Shown piece by piece: positions 9,401 to 20,323 of a DNA stretch of 64,000 bases. The first letter of the stretch is position 1, and each line of letters begins with the position of its first letter. The notes under the pieces are model-generated. The model saw only the letters and a list, made by a program, of their open reading frames with translations. It was not told the DNA's origin and did no database searches. The position numbers were made by a program, and so were the translations under genes. The stretch is from an uncultured Saccharospirillaceae bacterium (GTDB taxonomy: Bacteria; Pseudomonadota; Gammaproteobacteria; Pseudomonadales; Oceanobacteraceae), in NCBI GenBank assembly GCA_947499545.1, contig CANMOZ010000002.1, positions 62,001 through 126,000 on the forward strand, read 5' to 3'.

Positions 9401-10192
9401 ATGAAAACAAATAAAGTATTGGTCGCATTAGGGTTAAGCGCACTGGCGACAACTTCTCAAGCATTACCGTTGGTTGACCTTTATGGGGGAGCTTATTACT
9501 GGAGAGCTGATTACCAAGGGGACATTGAAGCTAAAACAGGTAACGCTAATACAGATTTAAATCTGAAAGATGACCTGGGCCTCTCGGCTTCTTCAGCAAA
9601 TATGTTTTTGATTGGTCTGGAGCATGCTGTTCCCGTGATCCCAGATGTTCAAATCCGTCATACAAATTTGGTTACTGATGGAAAAGAGCCATTTGGTCAG
9701 TCTATCTCATTTGGCGGAAAAACCTTTAGTGCCAATGAAAATGTCAGTACAGATATGGATCTGACTCATACAGATTACACCTTTTATTGGGGGCTACCAA
9801 TCCCAATGACGCGCATAAATTTCGGTCTTACCATGAGGCACTTCTCTGGTGAGGTTAAAATGAAAGGCGAAACCAGTGGTGTTGAAGCTTCTGAAGATTT
9901 AAATTTATTTTTACCGCTTGGCTATGCGCGGGCAGAAATGGATGTACCCACTACGGACCTGCAGATTGGCGCTGAAGTCAATGGCATTGGGTACGCCGGT
10001 AGCTCATTGATCGACTTTAACCTGTATGCAAATTACAACTTTACCGTCGCTTTGCTGGACATTGGATTGACTGCTGGCTATCGCTCCTTCAATCTTAAGG
10101 TCGATTCAGAAGACTTCGGCGGTGATGACGACGATTTGGCCGTAAGTGCGGCGGTTAATGGCCCTTACGCTGGTGTCACACTCCACTTGTGA
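9401..10192 (+). CDS. TIGR04219-type outer-membrane beta-barrel protein
   Basis: The 263-aa protein has a signal peptide cleaved near SQA-LP and alternating hydrophobic/polar strands ending in VTLHL, a typical outer-membrane C-terminus. The pattern LYGGAYYWRADYQGD, DLGL, LEHAVPVIP and YGRA-like and AGYRSF segments matches my memory of the TIGR04219 barrel family of marine gammaproteobacteria. Function in that family is unknown. An acidic stretch FGGDDDDL precedes the final strand. It is probably transcribed alone. Confidence 0.75.
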   Translation: MKTNKVLVALGLSALATTSQALPLVDLYGGAYYWRADYQGDIEAKTGNANTDLNLKDDLGLSASSANMFLIGLEHAVPVIPDVQIRHTNLVTDGKEPFGQSISFGGKTFSANENVSTDMDLTHTDYTFYWGLPIPMTRINFGLTMRHFSGEVKMKGETSGVEASEDLNLFLPLGYARAEMDVPTTDLQIGAEVNGIGYAGSSLIDFNLYANYNFTVALLDIGLTAGYRSFNLKVDSEDFGGDDDDLAVSAAVNGPYAGVTLHL

Positions 10193-10223
10193 TCTAGTTA
10201 ACAAAACTCAACAGCGGAAGCTT

Positions 10224-10247
10224 TTGGCAGCGAATCATGGCTGCCAA
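10224..10247. other. Hairpin between the barrel and FKBP genes
   Basis: TTGGCAGC and GCTGCCAA form an 8-bp perfect stem with an 8-nt loop, extendable by G-U pairs. There is no T run, so it may act as a processing or weak termination structure. Confidence 0.35.
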
Positions 10248-10325
10248 GGGGGGAACTTGGCTTCTTGATGCCTGCCAAAGTCTTCAAGCAATCTGCTAAA
10301 AATTAACAATGATGGGAACAACACA

Positions 10326-11186
10326 ATGAAATTGAAAGCCCTAACTTTAGCCACCAGTATCGCGATGCTAACCGCTTGTGGTTCTGATAAGGGAGCGGAC
10401 GCTGACAAAGCTCAACAAGCGGATGCTAAGCCAGCGGCGGCCGAAACTGAGCAAGCAAAGACCCCTGCGACTGATCCTGCTTATGCTAATAATTCTGATA
10501 GAGCCAGTTATGGTATTGGCTGGAATATGGCAAACAACGTCAAGGGTGCTCCCTTCGATCTCAATAACGAAGCGTTGGTTCAAGGGCTTAAAGATGGTTT
10601 AGCAGGTGCTGACCAGAAAGTTACCCAAGAAGACATCAGCAAGGCTATTCAAGCGTTACAGGAAGAGTTCTTCGAGAAGCAAAAGCAAGAAAAAGAGCAA
10701 ATTGCTAAAGAAGGTAAAGATTACCTAGACAAAAACGCTAAAAAAGAAGGCGTTCAAGTAACCGCTTCTGGATTGCAGTATGAAGTGATTCAGTCGGGTA
10801 AAAAAGATGGCCGTTCTCCAAAAGAAACCGATCGAGTTAAAACACATTACCATGGCACTCTGATTAGCGGTGAAGTGTTTGATAGCTCTGTCGATCGTGG
10901 CGAGCCGGCTGAATTTAATGTGAATCGTGTGATCAAAGGTTGGACGGAAGCATTACAGTTAATGAAAGAAGGGGATAAGTGGCGTTTACATATTCCTGCT
11001 GAATTAGCCTATGGTGAGCGCAGCCCTAGTCCTAAAATTCCAGCAAATTCAACATTGGTATTCGAAGTTGAGTTGCTAGAAGTGATGAATGATGAGAACA
11101 AGGCTGAAGTATCCAATACGGATGGTCAGGACCATAGCAGTCATACCGAAGAAAACGAAGCAAGTAAAACTGCTTCAAATCACTAA
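10326..11186 (+). CDS. FKBP-type peptidyl-prolyl isomerase lipoprotein (FkpA/Mip-like)
   Basis: A lipoprotein signal ends at LTAC (Cys18), followed by an Ala/Lys-rich linker. An N-terminal helical dimerisation domain (SYGIGWNMANNVKG onwards) and a C-terminal FKBP domain follow, the latter with TASGLQYEVI, VKTHYHGTLISGEVFDSS and PAELAYGER. A hydrophilic 30-residue tail rich in Asp, Glu, Ser and His follows the FKBP domain and is unusual. The protein is likely a periplasmic folding factor anchored to a membrane. A strong terminator follows, so the gene is probably monocistronic. Confidence 0.92.
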   Translation: MKLKALTLATSIAMLTACGSDKGADADKAQQADAKPAAAETEQAKTPATDPAYANNSDRASYGIGWNMANNVKGAPFDLNNEALVQGLKDGLAGADQKVTQEDISKAIQALQEEFFEKQKQEKEQIAKEGKDYLDKNAKKEGVQVTASGLQYEVIQSGKKDGRSPKETDRVKTHYHGTLISGEVFDSSVDRGEPAEFNVNRVIKGWTEALQLMKEGDKWRLHIPAELAYGERSPSPKIPANSTLVFEVELLEVMNDENKAEVSNTDGQDHSSHTEENEASKTASNH

Positions 11187-11210
11187 TCTCAACACTGAGA
11201 ATTAGCATCT

Positions 11211-11241
11211 AAAAAAACCGGTACTTGTTACCGGTTTTTTT
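11211..11241 (+). terminator. Rho-independent terminator after the FKBP gene
   Basis: The arms AAAAAAACCGGTA (11211-11223) and TACCGGTTTTTTT (11229-11241) pair perfectly around a 5-nt loop and end in seven T. Confidence 0.95.
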
Positions 11242-11379
11242 GTTTGAGCCGTATTGAGCAGCGTTTCCCATATCAATGCTTAATCTATGAGGGAATACTC
11301 ATTTAGATTATATGATCTGTTTTTGACAGCCTTGATTAACCGATGCAAACTGGTGCCAGCTATTTTACGGAGTAAATAG

Positions 11380-12669
11380 ATGGAAATTGAGGCATTTAAT
11401 AACGATTTGCTGGCGTTCTTAGCCAAAAGCCCGACCCCTTTCCACGCAACGTACAATATGGCAGAAGCTTTAAATCAGTCTGGATATCAGCGTCTGTTTG
11501 AGGAAGAAAGTTGGTCCCTCAAACCCGATGGCTCATATTATGTGACGCGTAATGATTCTTCCATCATTGCTTTCCGCTTGGGGAAAAAACCGGTCATTGA
11601 AACAGGCTTGCCAATGGTTGGAGCACACACCGATAGTCCATGTTTAAAAGTCAAACCTCAGCCCGATCAGGTAAACCAAGGTGTTGCTCAATTGGGTGTG
11701 GAGGTCTACGGCGGAGCATTGTTCAATCCTTGGTTTGATCGAGATCTTTCATTGGCTGGAAGAGTTCATGCGATAGATTCATCGGGCAAGTTGGTCTCAC
11801 ATCTTGTAAATCTTGAGCGCCCGGTGGCTTTCATTCCTTCTTTAGCCATTCACCTTGATCGAGAAGCCAATAAAGAACGAACGGTGAACCCTCAGCAACA
11901 TTTACCTCCAGTGTTGTTTCTAGACTCAAATGAGCAAGTAACCTATTCAGATTTTCGTGGCCTTTTAACGAGTTGGCTGCAAGACAGTGGGCACAAGATC
12001 GATAAAGTGATCGATTTTGAAATGCTGCTGTACGATGTTCAAAAACCTCAACAAGTTGGGCTGGGAAATGATTTTATTGCGAGTGCGCGTCTCGATAATT
12101 TGTTGAGCTGTTATATCGCATTACAATCGTTGTTACATAGCCAAGATGAACCGGCACTGATTACTTGCAATGACCATGAAGAGGTTGGGAGTGCATCAGC
12201 TTGTGGGGCACAGGGACCTTTTCTTCAAAATGTGATTGAGCGTATAGAACCAGACCCTGAAAAACGCATTCGCCTCATTCAAAAATCGATGATGATTTCT
12301 GCAGACAATGCCCATGCCGTTCATCCGAATTACAGTGATCGACATGATGGGCATCATGGACCTAAATTAAATCAAGGCCCCGTGATTAAAACCAATGCGA
12401 ACCAGCGTTATGCAACGAATAGTGAAACCAGTGCTAAATTTCGGTTGCTTTGTGAAGAAGTTAAAGTTCCGGTGCAAGATTTTGTCACCCGTACGGATTT
12501 GGGATGCGGTTCAACCATTGGCCCGATAACGGCTTCAGAATTGGGGGTGCCCACACTGGATATTGGCGTGCCTCAGTGGGGGATGCATTCTTGTCGAGAA
12601 ATGTGTGGTGCCGAAGATCCTCACCGTTTATTCAAGGTTTTAACTTTATTTATGAATCGTACACTTTAA
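11380..12669 (+). CDS. apeB: M18 family aminopeptidase
   Basis: The 429-aa cytoplasmic enzyme removes N-terminal residues from peptides, often acidic ones. Co-catalytic metal ligands are visible in [24 protein letters not shown] (with the catalytic Glu) and the C-terminal [24 protein letters not shown] is another family hallmark. Length fits bacterial M18 enzymes. It is flanked by terminators on both sides and is probably transcribed alone. Confidence 0.94.
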   Translation: MEIEAFNNDLLAFLAKSPTPFHATYNMAEALNQSGYQRLFEEESWSLKPDGSYYVTRNDSSIIAFRLGKKPVIETGLPMVGAHTDSPCLKVKPQPDQVNQGVAQLGVEVYGGALFNPWFDRDLSLAGRVHAIDSSGKLVSHLVNLERPVAFIPSLAIHLDREANKERTVNPQQHLPPVLFLDSNEQVTYSDFRGLLTSWLQDSGHKIDKVIDFEMLLYDVQKPQQVGLGNDFIASARLDNLLSCYIALQSLLHSQDEPALITCNDHEEVGSASACGAQGPFLQNVIERIEPDPEKRIRLIQKSMMISADNAHAVHPNYSDRHDGHHGPKLNQGPVIKTNANQRYATNSETSAKFRLLCEEVKVPVQDFVTRTDLGCGSTIGPITASELGVPTLDIGVPQWGMHSCREMCGAEDPHRLFKVLTLFMNRTL

Positions 12670-12706
12670 CGGCTTTGCTTCTTTGAAGGGGGGTAGTACA
12701 ACCCTA

Positions 12707-12749
12707 TGAACACATGCCCAAAATTTTATTTAAATTTGGCATGTGTTCA
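12707..12749. terminator. Probable bidirectional terminator between apeB and the mscS-like gene
   Basis: A 12-bp perfect stem TGAACACATGCC / GGCATGTGTTCA encloses an AT-rich loop that can pair further (AAATTT elements). It lies between convergent genes. T-rich sequence (TTCTATTTT) follows on the plus strand. Confidence 0.65.
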
Positions 12750-12776
12750 GTTCTATTTTAGCGATAAGTTTTTTGG

Positions 12777-13595
12777 TTAACTGTTTTGAATATGAAGGGT
12801 TCGTTGGGGGAATGGAATCGATAAACCTTTGTCTTCTATCTTAGCTTTTATGGCTTTCTGTAATGACCAATAAATATCCCAATACTCAGGTGTTTGGCAC
12901 CAAGCCCTAAGTTGGATATTGACAGAGCTGTCAGCGAGTGTGTGTACTAGAAACTGAGGCTCTGGAGAGTGAAGAATTCGATTTTCTTCGTCGATCAGTT
13001 CACGAAGAGCAGACAAGCCTGTATCAATTGAATCGCTGTAATCAATGCCAATGGTTATATCGATACGTCTTTGTGGGTTGCGACTGTAATTTTTAATCGT
13101 GCTGGACCAGACACTGCTATTGGGAATCGTAATACAAACACCATCGGGTGTCATAAGGTTTGTAACGAATAAACTGAGACCTGTAACCGTACCTGTTGTG
13201 CCACCTATATCGACGTACTCTTTTTTCTTAAAAGGTTTTAAAAAAAGGAGCATTACTCCTGCTGCAACGTTGCTAAGAGTGTCTTTAAGGGCTAAACCAA
13301 TAGCGAGCCCTGCTGCACCCACCAGAGCAACCAAACTGGTGGTGTTGACTCCGAATAAATCGAGAATAATGACGGTGCCAATTAAGTAAACAACGTATCC
13401 AGAAAGCCGAGCTAAAAGGTCACTGATAACGTCATCTTGTTTACTGATGCGATAAACGCCTTTATAAACGCTGCTTTTTAGGATTTTGGATAAAGTAATG
13501 GCCGTTATGATCACCAAAACAGCGAGTGCGGTATTTTGGATGACATCAAACAGAACATCTTGGTTGTCTTTTAAAAGTTGAAGTAAATATTCCAT
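12777..13595 (-). CDS. Small-conductance mechanosensitive channel (MscS family)
   Basis: The 272-aa protein has three N-terminal membrane helices. The third, pore-lining helix is Gly/Ala-rich (GAAGLAIGLALKDTLSNVAAG) and is followed by the cytoplasmic beta domain (YVDIGGTTGTV, ITIPNSSVW) and an alpha/beta domain ending the protein. Size and pattern match E. coli MscS (286 aa). It protects against hypo-osmotic shock. The Rieske gene lies just upstream on the same strand, with a 95-bp gap. Confidence 0.93.
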   Translation of the reverse strand: MEYLLQLLKDNQDVLFDVIQNTALAVLVIITAITLSKILKSSVYKGVYRISKQDDVISDLLARLSGYVVYLIGTVIILDLFGVNTTSLVALVGAAGLAIGLALKDTLSNVAAGVMLLFLKPFKKKEYVDIGGTTGTVTGLSLFVTNLMTPDGVCITIPNSSVWSSTIKNYSRNPQRRIDITIGIDYSDSIDTGLSALRELIDEENRILHSPEPQFLVHTLADSSVNIQLRAWCQTPEYWDIYWSLQKAIKAKIEDKGLSIPFPQRTLHIQNS

Positions 13596-13690
13596 TGAAT
13601 AGCTCTTAAGATTGAGGAAACGGGGTCAGCTTCTTTGAAAGTACTGAGTCCCTAAAGGGATATGCTTTCATAGGAAGGCGATGCCAAGTT

Positions 13691-14017
13691 TCAGTCAGGT
13701 ATTGAGTTCAAATATATATGTTCATCTTTCACTACACATTCAAGACGGGTCAGTTGGTCGCCTATACAGGGGCCAGAGATGCATTGACCGTCCTCGATTT
13801 TAAACAGTGCTCCATGCATTGAACATTGTATTAAGCACCCCTCAGAATCCAAAAATTGATCAGGCATCCACTCCATTTCCACGCCGAGATGAGGGCACCG
13901 ATTTTGGTAAGCGTAGATAACACCTTCTTTATGCACGATAAAACACTTAAAGTCACCTATTTCACAACCTTTAGCTTGTCCCTCGGGAATGTCATCCAAT
14001 CGGCAGAGCAAATGCAT
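13691..14017 (-). CDS. Rieske [2Fe-2S] ferredoxin-like protein
   Basis: The 108-aa single-domain protein has the two Rieske cluster motifs CPHLG and CSMHG (as C-x-H and C-x2-H ligands), the latter followed by ALFKIEDGQCISGP. It resembles small-subunit Rieske ferredoxins that feed electrons to oxygenases or nitrite reductase, but no partner oxygenase is adjacent. The ATG at 14017 is preceded by AAGG at good spacing; the ATG pair at 14041-14044 has no ribosome site. Confidence 0.85.
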   Translation of the reverse strand: MHLLCRLDDIPEGQAKGCEIGDFKCFIVHKEGVIYAYQNRCPHLGVEMEWMPDQFLDSEGCLIQCSMHGALFKIEDGQCISGPCIGDQLTRLECVVKDEHIYLNSIPD

Positions 14018-14083
14018 ATCAATGGCCTTACAGAAATTCATCATAAATATTGGAAGCTATAGTAGCGGTAATACAGAGTGGCC

Positions 14084-16036
14084 TCAAACCTGGTAGCGTG
14101 AAACCTGTTTTTGTTGGAGTTCTGACAGCGTTCTGAGTTTTTGTCCTAAATCAGCAATTTTATCAGCATCCTTGGACGTTTGTTCAGCTACGTCGACAAT
14201 GGAATGAATATTTCGAGTAAGGCCTTCTGCTACCTGGGATTGTTGAGTGCTGGCTGAAGCGATTTCTTGCGTTATATTATGAATCTCATTGCTAGCGCCT
14301 TTTATGCCTTCTAAGGCTTTGGCTGTTCCCTCAACTTTTTTCACAGTGTCGTCTAATTGCTGTTCACTTTCGGACATTAAATTAACGGCGTCTTGGCTGA
14401 CTTGTTGTAACTTTTTGAGAGTGGTTTGTATTTCTTCCGTTGACTGATGGGTACGAGTGGCTAATGAACGCACTTCATCAGCAACCACCGCAAACCCTCT
14501 GCCTTGCTCGCCGGCTCGAGCCGCTTCTATCGCTGCATTTAATGCCAACAGGTTGGTTTGCTCAGCAATGCTGGCAATGGCTTCCGATATCGAGCTGATG
14601 CTTTGCACGTCTTGGGCTAACTCACTGATAACGGCAGCCGTTTGGTTGATATTATTGACCAGAGAATGGATTTCTTTAGCGGCATCAGTCATAACGCTTT
14701 GTGCATCCGCCGCACTTACGTCGGTATTACGAGCCGATTCGGCTCCTACTTGGGTATGTTGATCAATATTGCGAGCGGTTTGATTCATCTCTTCCATTGC
14801 GGTTGCTAAGCTTTCGGATTCATTTTTTTGTTGATCCATACCGCTGCGAGTGCTTTCTGTTAAGCTGTTCAGTGAATTAGACGTTTGGCTGATGTCTAAC
14901 ACACTGCGTTTATTATCCCGTATCACTTTGTGAAATTGCTCCACAATATTATTAAAGGCTTCAATGACTTTTCTCATTTCATCACGTACATGTGTATGAA
15001 TACGCACGGTTAAATCGCCATCACAGACCTTTTGAGTGGATTGAACCAGCTCATCAATAATGACCTTCATTTGTGTGTAAAGGCCTCCTGTGAGGTAAAT
15101 AGATGCTAAGAGTCCAAGCAGTAATACACCCACTAATATATTGAACCGGTTCTGGCTGCTAGACACTCGATCTTCTAAGTTTTGCTGGAGCCAGGGCGAC
15201 ATACTGCCTATGGCAGCGTTGATCTCAGTGGTTGCGGCAGCATAAGTCTCAAAAATACTGTTTGAATCAACCTGAAGACTATCTGGGTCCAGCAATTTTG
15301 TTTTTATAAAATCGGAGAGGCTTTTTGCTCCTTTTAGAGCGGATTCCAACTCAGGATGTTGGTTTTGCAAAGGCTCCCCTAGAAAAGCCAAGTCGTTTTG
15401 TATTTTGAGCAGTTGTCGGTCTACAGCCCCTTTGGCATTGCTGGTACCGATAAAGGTTTCAGGGGTGAATTGACCGGCTTTTGAGACCTTTAAGGCATTA
15501 TAAGTAGCAAGACCCAACACTGTGATTAAGCGCGGTAATTCTGTTGATATCAGGCGTATACGGTAATCCTCTCCGGCTTGATCGACGCGGAGTAAGTGGT
15601 ATCTTTGTTCGATGGATTGACCTAAATGCAGAATTTGAGTCAGCCAAGGTTCCCAATTCGCGGAACCATTCCCTTTTAATGCATTCCAGTTAGAAATAGC
15701 TTCTTTAACTTGCGTGGCAGCGGATACATGCTGATCTCGTTCAAGTGAAGATAAAATCTTGTTGAGTTCATCAGCGGCATTAAATTTTGCCGGTGTGTTG
15801 GAATACAGGGGTTTTAAAGCTTGGGCATTTCCGGCATCTAGCACGTGCGGAATAGTGCTGAGTAAACTCAAGCCTTGAATCTGATCCTGGTTCAAACTTT
15901 GTTGACGTTGATAGTTGGCTAAAAATTGAATCAGTAGCAGCGTAAGAGGAATCAGAAAGGCACCATACAGCAGAAAAAACTTTGCTTTGTAGCGAAGTCG
16001 GCTGAGAAGCTTGATGGCAGGAGTAAAGAGACTCAT
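14084..16036 (-). CDS. Methyl-accepting chemotaxis protein
   Basis: The 650-aa receptor has a first membrane helix at about residues 20-45 and a long periplasmic helical sensor domain of about 230 residues. A second helix ([20 protein letters not shown]), a HAMP domain and a coiled-coil signalling domain follow. The hairpin tip is canonical ([20 protein letters not shown] and [15 protein letters not shown]). No CheR tail pentapeptide is seen at the C-terminus (KQVSRYQV). The ligand cannot be predicted. Confidence 0.95.
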   Translation of the reverse strand: MSLFTPAIKLLSRLRYKAKFFLLYGAFLIPLTLLLIQFLANYQRQQSLNQDQIQGLSLLSTIPHVLDAGNAQALKPLYSNTPAKFNAADELNKILSSLERDQHVSAATQVKEAISNWNALKGNGSANWEPWLTQILHLGQSIEQRYHLLRVDQAGEDYRIRLISTELPRLITVLGLATYNALKVSKAGQFTPETFIGTSNAKGAVDRQLLKIQNDLAFLGEPLQNQHPELESALKGAKSLSDFIKTKLLDPDSLQVDSNSIFETYAAATTEINAAIGSMSPWLQQNLEDRVSSSQNRFNILVGVLLLGLLASIYLTGGLYTQMKVIIDELVQSTQKVCDGDLTVRIHTHVRDEMRKVIEAFNNIVEQFHKVIRDNKRSVLDISQTSNSLNSLTESTRSGMDQQKNESESLATAMEEMNQTARNIDQHTQVGAESARNTDVSAADAQSVMTDAAKEIHSLVNNINQTAAVISELAQDVQSISSISEAIASIAEQTNLLALNAAIEAARAGEQGRGFAVVADEVRSLATRTHQSTEEIQTTLKKLQQVSQDAVNLMSESEQQLDDTVKKVEGTAKALEGIKGASNEIHNITQEIASASTQQSQVAEGLTRNIHSIVDVAEQTSKDADKIADLGQKLRTLSELQQKQVSRYQV

Positions 16037-16400
16037 AACGAACAGTCCATGTTCTACGGATTTTGTCCCTGATGCTTAGCAGTATCTCTTCTTGGCCGAA
16101 AGCATCATCAAAGAGGTACCAATCATTTAGAGTATAGGCCTAAATGTGAAAGTATTGACTTACCGACACAAGGGTCTTTCCTTTTCTTTCAGCAAAGAGC
16201 GTACGTAAAAGAGCCACTTCCGCCAGTTGAATAATAGAAATGGGGTTTCTTGTATAGGAGTCTAAAGAAAGAACGGTATGCCAATGCCGTGAAGCGCTGA
16301 CATTCTGAGCAGTAGTAGGTAGAATACTGGGCTTTTGTGAGCCAATAGGGGAGCCTTCCTGGGTAAGGTGAGGTGACTTTCTGGTATAGGAGTTAACGCA
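16037..16400. other. Divergent intergenic region between the chemoreceptor and prfB
   Basis: These 364 bp separate the chemoreceptor (minus) from prfB (plus). TTGACT occurs at 16154 but no matching -10 is found at 17 bp. AGGAG at about 16388 is the prfB ribosome site. I see no RNA gene or clear operator. Confidence 0.45.
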
Positions 16401-17496
16401 GTGGAAACCAACGCTATTACGTTACAAATCAAAGATCTGAAGGCGCGTACAGATGTTCTTCGGGGGTATCTTTGACTACGCTGCCAAAGCTGAACGGTTA
16501 GAAGAAGTTGAACGTGAATTGGGTGAAGCCAGTGTATGGGATAACCCAGAACGTGCTCAAGAATTGGGTAAAGAACGATCTGCATTAGAAGCTGTGGTGC
16601 AAACAGTAGACAATCTTGATTCAGGTTTAGAAGATGCTGAAGGTTTACTCGAATTAGCTGTAGAGGAAAAGGATGAAGCGACTTTACAAGAGGTCGTGGC
16701 AGAGTTGGGACAACTCGAAGAGCAGCTAGCCAAGTTAGAATTTCGTCGGATGTTTTCTGGCGAAATGGATGCCTGTCATGCCTATGTTGACATTCAAGCT
16801 GGATCGGGTGGAACAGAAGCTCAAGATTGGGCAAATATGCTGTTGCGCATGTATCTTCGTTGGGGAGAAGCGAACGGCTTTAAAGTTGAATTGATGGAAG
16901 CTTCCGATGGCGATGTGGCGGGTATAAAAAGCGCCACTATTCGATTTGAAGGAGAATATGCTTTCGGTTGGCTGAGAACGGAAACTGGCGTGCATCGCTT
17001 GGTTCGTAAGTCTCCTTTTGACTCAGGCAATCGTCGACATACATCTTTTGCCTCCGTCTTTGCTTCACCAGAAGTGGATGACAATATCGATATTGAAATT
17101 AATCCAGCGGATTTACGTATCGACGTTTATCGAGCTTCTGGCGCGGGCGGCCAGCACGTTAACCGTACGGAATCTGCCGTTCGAATCACGCATTTGCCGA
17201 CGAATACGGTGGTCCAATGTCAAAATGGCCGTTCTCAGCATCAAAATAAAGACCAAGCGATGAAGCAGTTGCGCGCAAAGTTATACGAACTTGAACTGCA
17301 AAAACGTAATGCGGAAGCACAAGCACTCGAAGACACCAAATCCGACATAGGGTGGGGCAGTCAAATTCGTTCTTACGTGCTTGATTCCTCCCGCATTAAA
17401 GATCTGCGCACGGGTATAGAAACCAGTAACTGTCAAGCCGTGTTAGACGGTGACTTAAACGCCTTTATAGAAGCCAGTTTGAAAAAGGGGTTGTAA
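16401..17496 (+). CDS. prfB: Peptide chain release factor 2, with programmed +1 frameshift
   Basis: RF2 releases peptides at UGA and UAA. The gene begins with GTG at 16401 after AGGAG and reads 24 codons to an in-frame TGA at 16473-16475. The slippery context CGG GGG TAT CTT TGA C shifts reading +1 to GAC at 16474 and continues to 17496, for a 364-aa product (E. coli RF2 has 365). The internal Shine-Dalgarno-like GGGGG sits at the usual distance. The SPF recognition tripeptide (VRKSPFDSG) and the GGQ catalytic loop ([14 protein letters not shown]) are present, with Ala before SGAGGQ where E. coli K-12 has Thr246. lysS follows by 7 bp, as in E. coli. Confidence 0.97.
16461..16476 (+). promoter_or_regulatory. 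prfB autoregulatory +1 frameshift site
   Basis: The sequence CGGGGGTATCTTTGAC contains the Shine-Dalgarno-like purine run, CTT as the slippage codon and TGA followed by C, the weak termination context known from E. coli prfB. Low RF2 makes ribosomes pause at TGA and slip, which raises RF2. Confidence 0.97.
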
Positions 17497-17503
17497 AAAC
17501 ATC

Positions 17504-19012
17504 ATGAGCCAAGACACTCAAAATGCTCAGTCTCCTGCTGAAGAAAATCAACTCATCGCTCAACGTAAAGCCAAGCTGGCGGATAAACGCAAAAATTGTG
17601 CGGCTAATGGCCATCCAAACCAGTTTCGTAGAAATGCTTGGGCAAAAGATTTACAGGAAACCCTCGGCGAGCAAGATAAAGCCGAATTAGAAGCATTAAA
17701 TAAAAAAGTAGCAGTATCTGGCCGCATCATGGGGAAACGTGGCCCCTTTATGGTGTTACAAGATAATACCGGTCGTATTCAATTGTATGCAGAAAAAAGC
17801 ATACAAGGTGAAACAACCAAAAGCTGGGACGTTGGTGATATTGTTGGTGTTGCCGGGGCTGTGCATAAATCGGGTAAAGGCGATTTGTACGTTCATATTG
17901 AATCATTCGAATTGCTCACCAAATCATTACGTCCACTGCCTGAAAAATTCCACGGAATTGCGGATCAAGAAGTTAAGTATCGTCAACGCTATTTAGATCT
18001 AATGACGGATGAGGGAACGCGCGAACGTTTTCGAGTGCGCTCCAAAATGGTTGATTACATACGTCGATACTTGAACGATCGTGAATATTTGGAAGTCGAA
18101 ACGCCCATGCTTCAAGTCATCCCTGGTGGCGCAACGGCTAAGCCCTTTATCACTCATCACAACAGCTTAGATATTGACATGTATTTGCGTATCGCACCTG
18201 AGCTGTATCTAAAACGCTTGGTTGTGGGTGGTTTTGAGCGTGTGTTTGAAATTAATCGGAACTTTCGAAATGAAGGGCTTTCGACTCGGCACAACCCTGA
18301 ATTCACCATGTTGGAGTTTTACCAAGCCTATGCGGATTACAATGAGCTTATGGATTTAACAGAAGACATGTTAAGAGGCATGGCATCTGAAGTCTTAGGT
18401 AAAACCACGGTGCATTATCAAGGAAAAGACTACGATCTAAGTCAGCCGTTCAAACGTATGTCGGTGTTTGATTCTATTTTGTATTTTAATCCAGATCTTT
18501 CAAGAGGCGATATTGATAATATCGAATCCGCAAGTAAGGTCGCTTCAGATTTGGATATCCCTCTTAAAAACAGCTGGGGATTAGGGAAAATACAAATCGA
18601 GATTTTTGAGAAAACGGTAGAGCATCGCTTAGATGAGCCTACCTTCATTACGGAATATCCAACGGAAGTTTCTCCGCTTGCACGTAGAAACGATGAAAAC
18701 CCTCACGTAACGGATCGCTTTGAGTTTTTCATCGGTGGTCGTGAAATTGCTAATGGCTTTTCGGAGCTCAACGATGCAGAAGACCAAGCAGCTCGTTTTG
18801 AAGCTCAAGTCCAGGAAAAAGACGCGGGCGATGATGAAGCGATGTTCTACGATGAAGATTATGTGACGGCTTTGGAATTCGGATTGCCTCCTACGGCGGG
18901 TGAGGGGATAGGAATCGATCGACTGGCCATGTTCTTTACGGATACGAATACCATTAAGGATGTCATTTTATTTCCTCATATGAAACCAAAAGCTGAGGAT
19001 ATTGACGCTTAG
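17504..19012 (+). CDS. lysS: Lysyl-tRNA synthetase (class II)
   Basis: The 502-aa enzyme charges tRNA-Lys, whose genes open this window. The N-terminal OB fold ([19 protein letters not shown]) binds the anticodon. Class II motifs follow: motif 1 around [21 protein letters not shown], motif 2 [20 protein letters not shown] and motif 3 [13 protein letters not shown]. Length equals E. coli LysS (505). It starts 7 bp after prfB, with the ribosome site AGGGG inside the prfB end, so the two form an operon. Confidence 0.97.
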   Translation: MSQDTQNAQSPAEENQLIAQRKAKLADKRKNCAANGHPNQFRRNAWAKDLQETLGEQDKAELEALNKKVAVSGRIMGKRGPFMVLQDNTGRIQLYAEKSIQGETTKSWDVGDIVGVAGAVHKSGKGDLYVHIESFELLTKSLRPLPEKFHGIADQEVKYRQRYLDLMTDEGTRERFRVRSKMVDYIRRYLNDREYLEVETPMLQVIPGGATAKPFITHHNSLDIDMYLRIAPELYLKRLVVGGFERVFEINRNFRNEGLSTRHNPEFTMLEFYQAYADYNELMDLTEDMLRGMASEVLGKTTVHYQGKDYDLSQPFKRMSVFDSILYFNPDLSRGDIDNIESASKVASDLDIPLKNSWGLGKIQIEIFEKTVEHRLDEPTFITEYPTEVSPLARRNDENPHVTDRFEFFIGGREIANGFSELNDAEDQAARFEAQVQEKDAGDDEAMFYDEDYVTALEFGLPPTAGEGIGIDRLAMFFTDTNTIKDVILFPHMKPKAEDIDA

Positions 19013-19119
19013 CGGTTTGTCTACCTGCCAACATTGATCATTGTTCACTGCTTCAGAATGAATGTGGTGGGCAATGATTTCAAGCTTGATAACTCAATAT
19101 AAAAGGATGCAGTAACCGT

Positions 19120-19797
19120 ATGCAACGAGCCGGTGCACTGAACGAATCATGGCGTCAGTATGTTGGGGAAGAACTTAATGCTCCATACATGAAGGCATTA
19201 AAGCAATTTTTAAAAGAAGAAAAACAGCAGGGAAAAACCATTTACCCTGAAGGCAAACATATTTTTAATGCATTTAATCAAATAGATTTTGATCAAGTGA
19301 AGGTTGTTATCATTGGCCAAGATCCCTATCACGGTCCTAAACAAGCGCATGGTTTATGTTTCTCTGTACGAAATGGGGTCGCACCTCCTCCTTCATTAGT
19401 CAATATTTTTAAAGAGATTCAGCAAGATATTGGTTGTGCGATGACCGGAAGCGGCGATTTAACTCCTTGGGCGCAACAGGGAGTGCTGCTTTTAAATGCG
19501 ACGTTAACCGTAGAGCAGGCTAAAGCCGGTTCTCATCAAAATAAAGGTTGGGAAACCTTCACGGATCAAGTGATTAAACAGCTTAATGACCATCGTTCTG
19601 GTTTGGTATTCTTATTGTGGGGTAGCTATGCACAGAAAAAAGGGCAAGTGATTGATGCAAGTCGACACCTCGTTCTAAAAAGCCCTCATCCTTCTCCATT
19701 GTCAGCTCACCGAGGTTTTTTTGGGAATCGTCATTTTTCTCAGACTAATTCGTTTTTAATTCAACAGGGTCTTGAGCCTATTGATTGGGCTGTTTAA
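19120..19797 (+). CDS. ung: Uracil-DNA glycosylase (family 1)
   Basis: Ung removes uracil from DNA to start base excision repair. The 225-aa protein has the catalytic water-activating motif GQDPYHG, the uracil-binding LLLNATLTV segment and the DNA-intercalating loop [13 protein letters not shown]. Length matches E. coli Ung (229). The end of the gene overlaps or abuts tadA, so the two are likely co-transcribed. Confidence 0.97.
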   Translation: MQRAGALNESWRQYVGEELNAPYMKALKQFLKEEKQQGKTIYPEGKHIFNAFNQIDFDQVKVVIIGQDPYHGPKQAHGLCFSVRNGVAPPPSLVNIFKEIQQDIGCAMTGSGDLTPWAQQGVLLLNATLTVEQAKAGSHQNKGWETFTDQVIKQLNDHRSGLVFLLWGSYAQKKGQVIDASRHLVLKSPHPSPLSAHRGFFGNRHFSQTNSFLIQQGLEPIDWAV

Positions 19798-19799
19798 TT

Positions 19800-20321
19800 A
19801 TGAATATTCAAGCAGCGTCTGATTTGCCTGATTCAGAATATCAAAGGCATGCCCAATGGATGGAGCATGCGCTGCTTGAGGCAGAGCGAGCATCGAATGA
19901 AAATGAAGTACCTGTAGGCGCTGTGTTAGTGCTTGACGATCACATTATTGGTCGAGGGTATAATCAACCCATCCGGTCTCATAACCCCTGTTCACACGCA
20001 GAAATCTTAGCGTTGCAAGCCGCTGCTATTCAGATGCAAAACTATCGTTTACCAGGTGCTAGCCTCTACGTTACCTTAGAACCTTGCACCATGTGCTGGG
20101 GGGCTCTGATACATGCTCGTATTGATCATTTGATCTATGGTGCGAGTGAATTCAAGTCAGGTGCATTAACGGGGCGACTTTGCTTGCATGAATCACCTGC
20201 TTACAATCATCGCATGGCGATAACACAAGGGGTGTTAGAGTCGGAGTGCTCGACCATGATGAGCCGCTTTTTTGCTCGACGCCGAGCGGAGAAAAAACAA
20301 GCAGATTCCTCTTCCAACTGA
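19800..20321 (+). CDS. tadA: tRNA-specific adenosine deaminase TadA
   Basis: TadA converts A34 to inosine in tRNA-Arg(ACG). The 173-aa deaminase has the zinc and catalytic motif HAEI and the PCTMCWGAL loop, with NEVPVGAVLV at the N-terminus of the fold and the C-terminal FFARRRAEKK helix. The ATG at 19800 gives a family-like N-terminus. An ATG at 19785 inside ung would add five residues; neither has a strong ribosome site. Confidence 0.95.
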   Translation: MNIQAASDLPDSEYQRHAQWMEHALLEAERASNENEVPVGAVLVLDDHIIGRGYNQPIRSHNPCSHAEILALQAAAIQMQNYRLPGASLYVTLEPCTMCWGALIHARIDHLIYGASEFKSGALTGRLCLHESPAYNHRMAITQGVLESECSTMMSRFFARRRAEKKQADSSSN

Positions 20322-20323
20322 AG

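Noticed and set aside
16262-16834. A 190-codon minus-strand frame across the prfB start
   Set aside because: It lies mostly opposite the well-supported prfB coding sequence and shows no protein family features.
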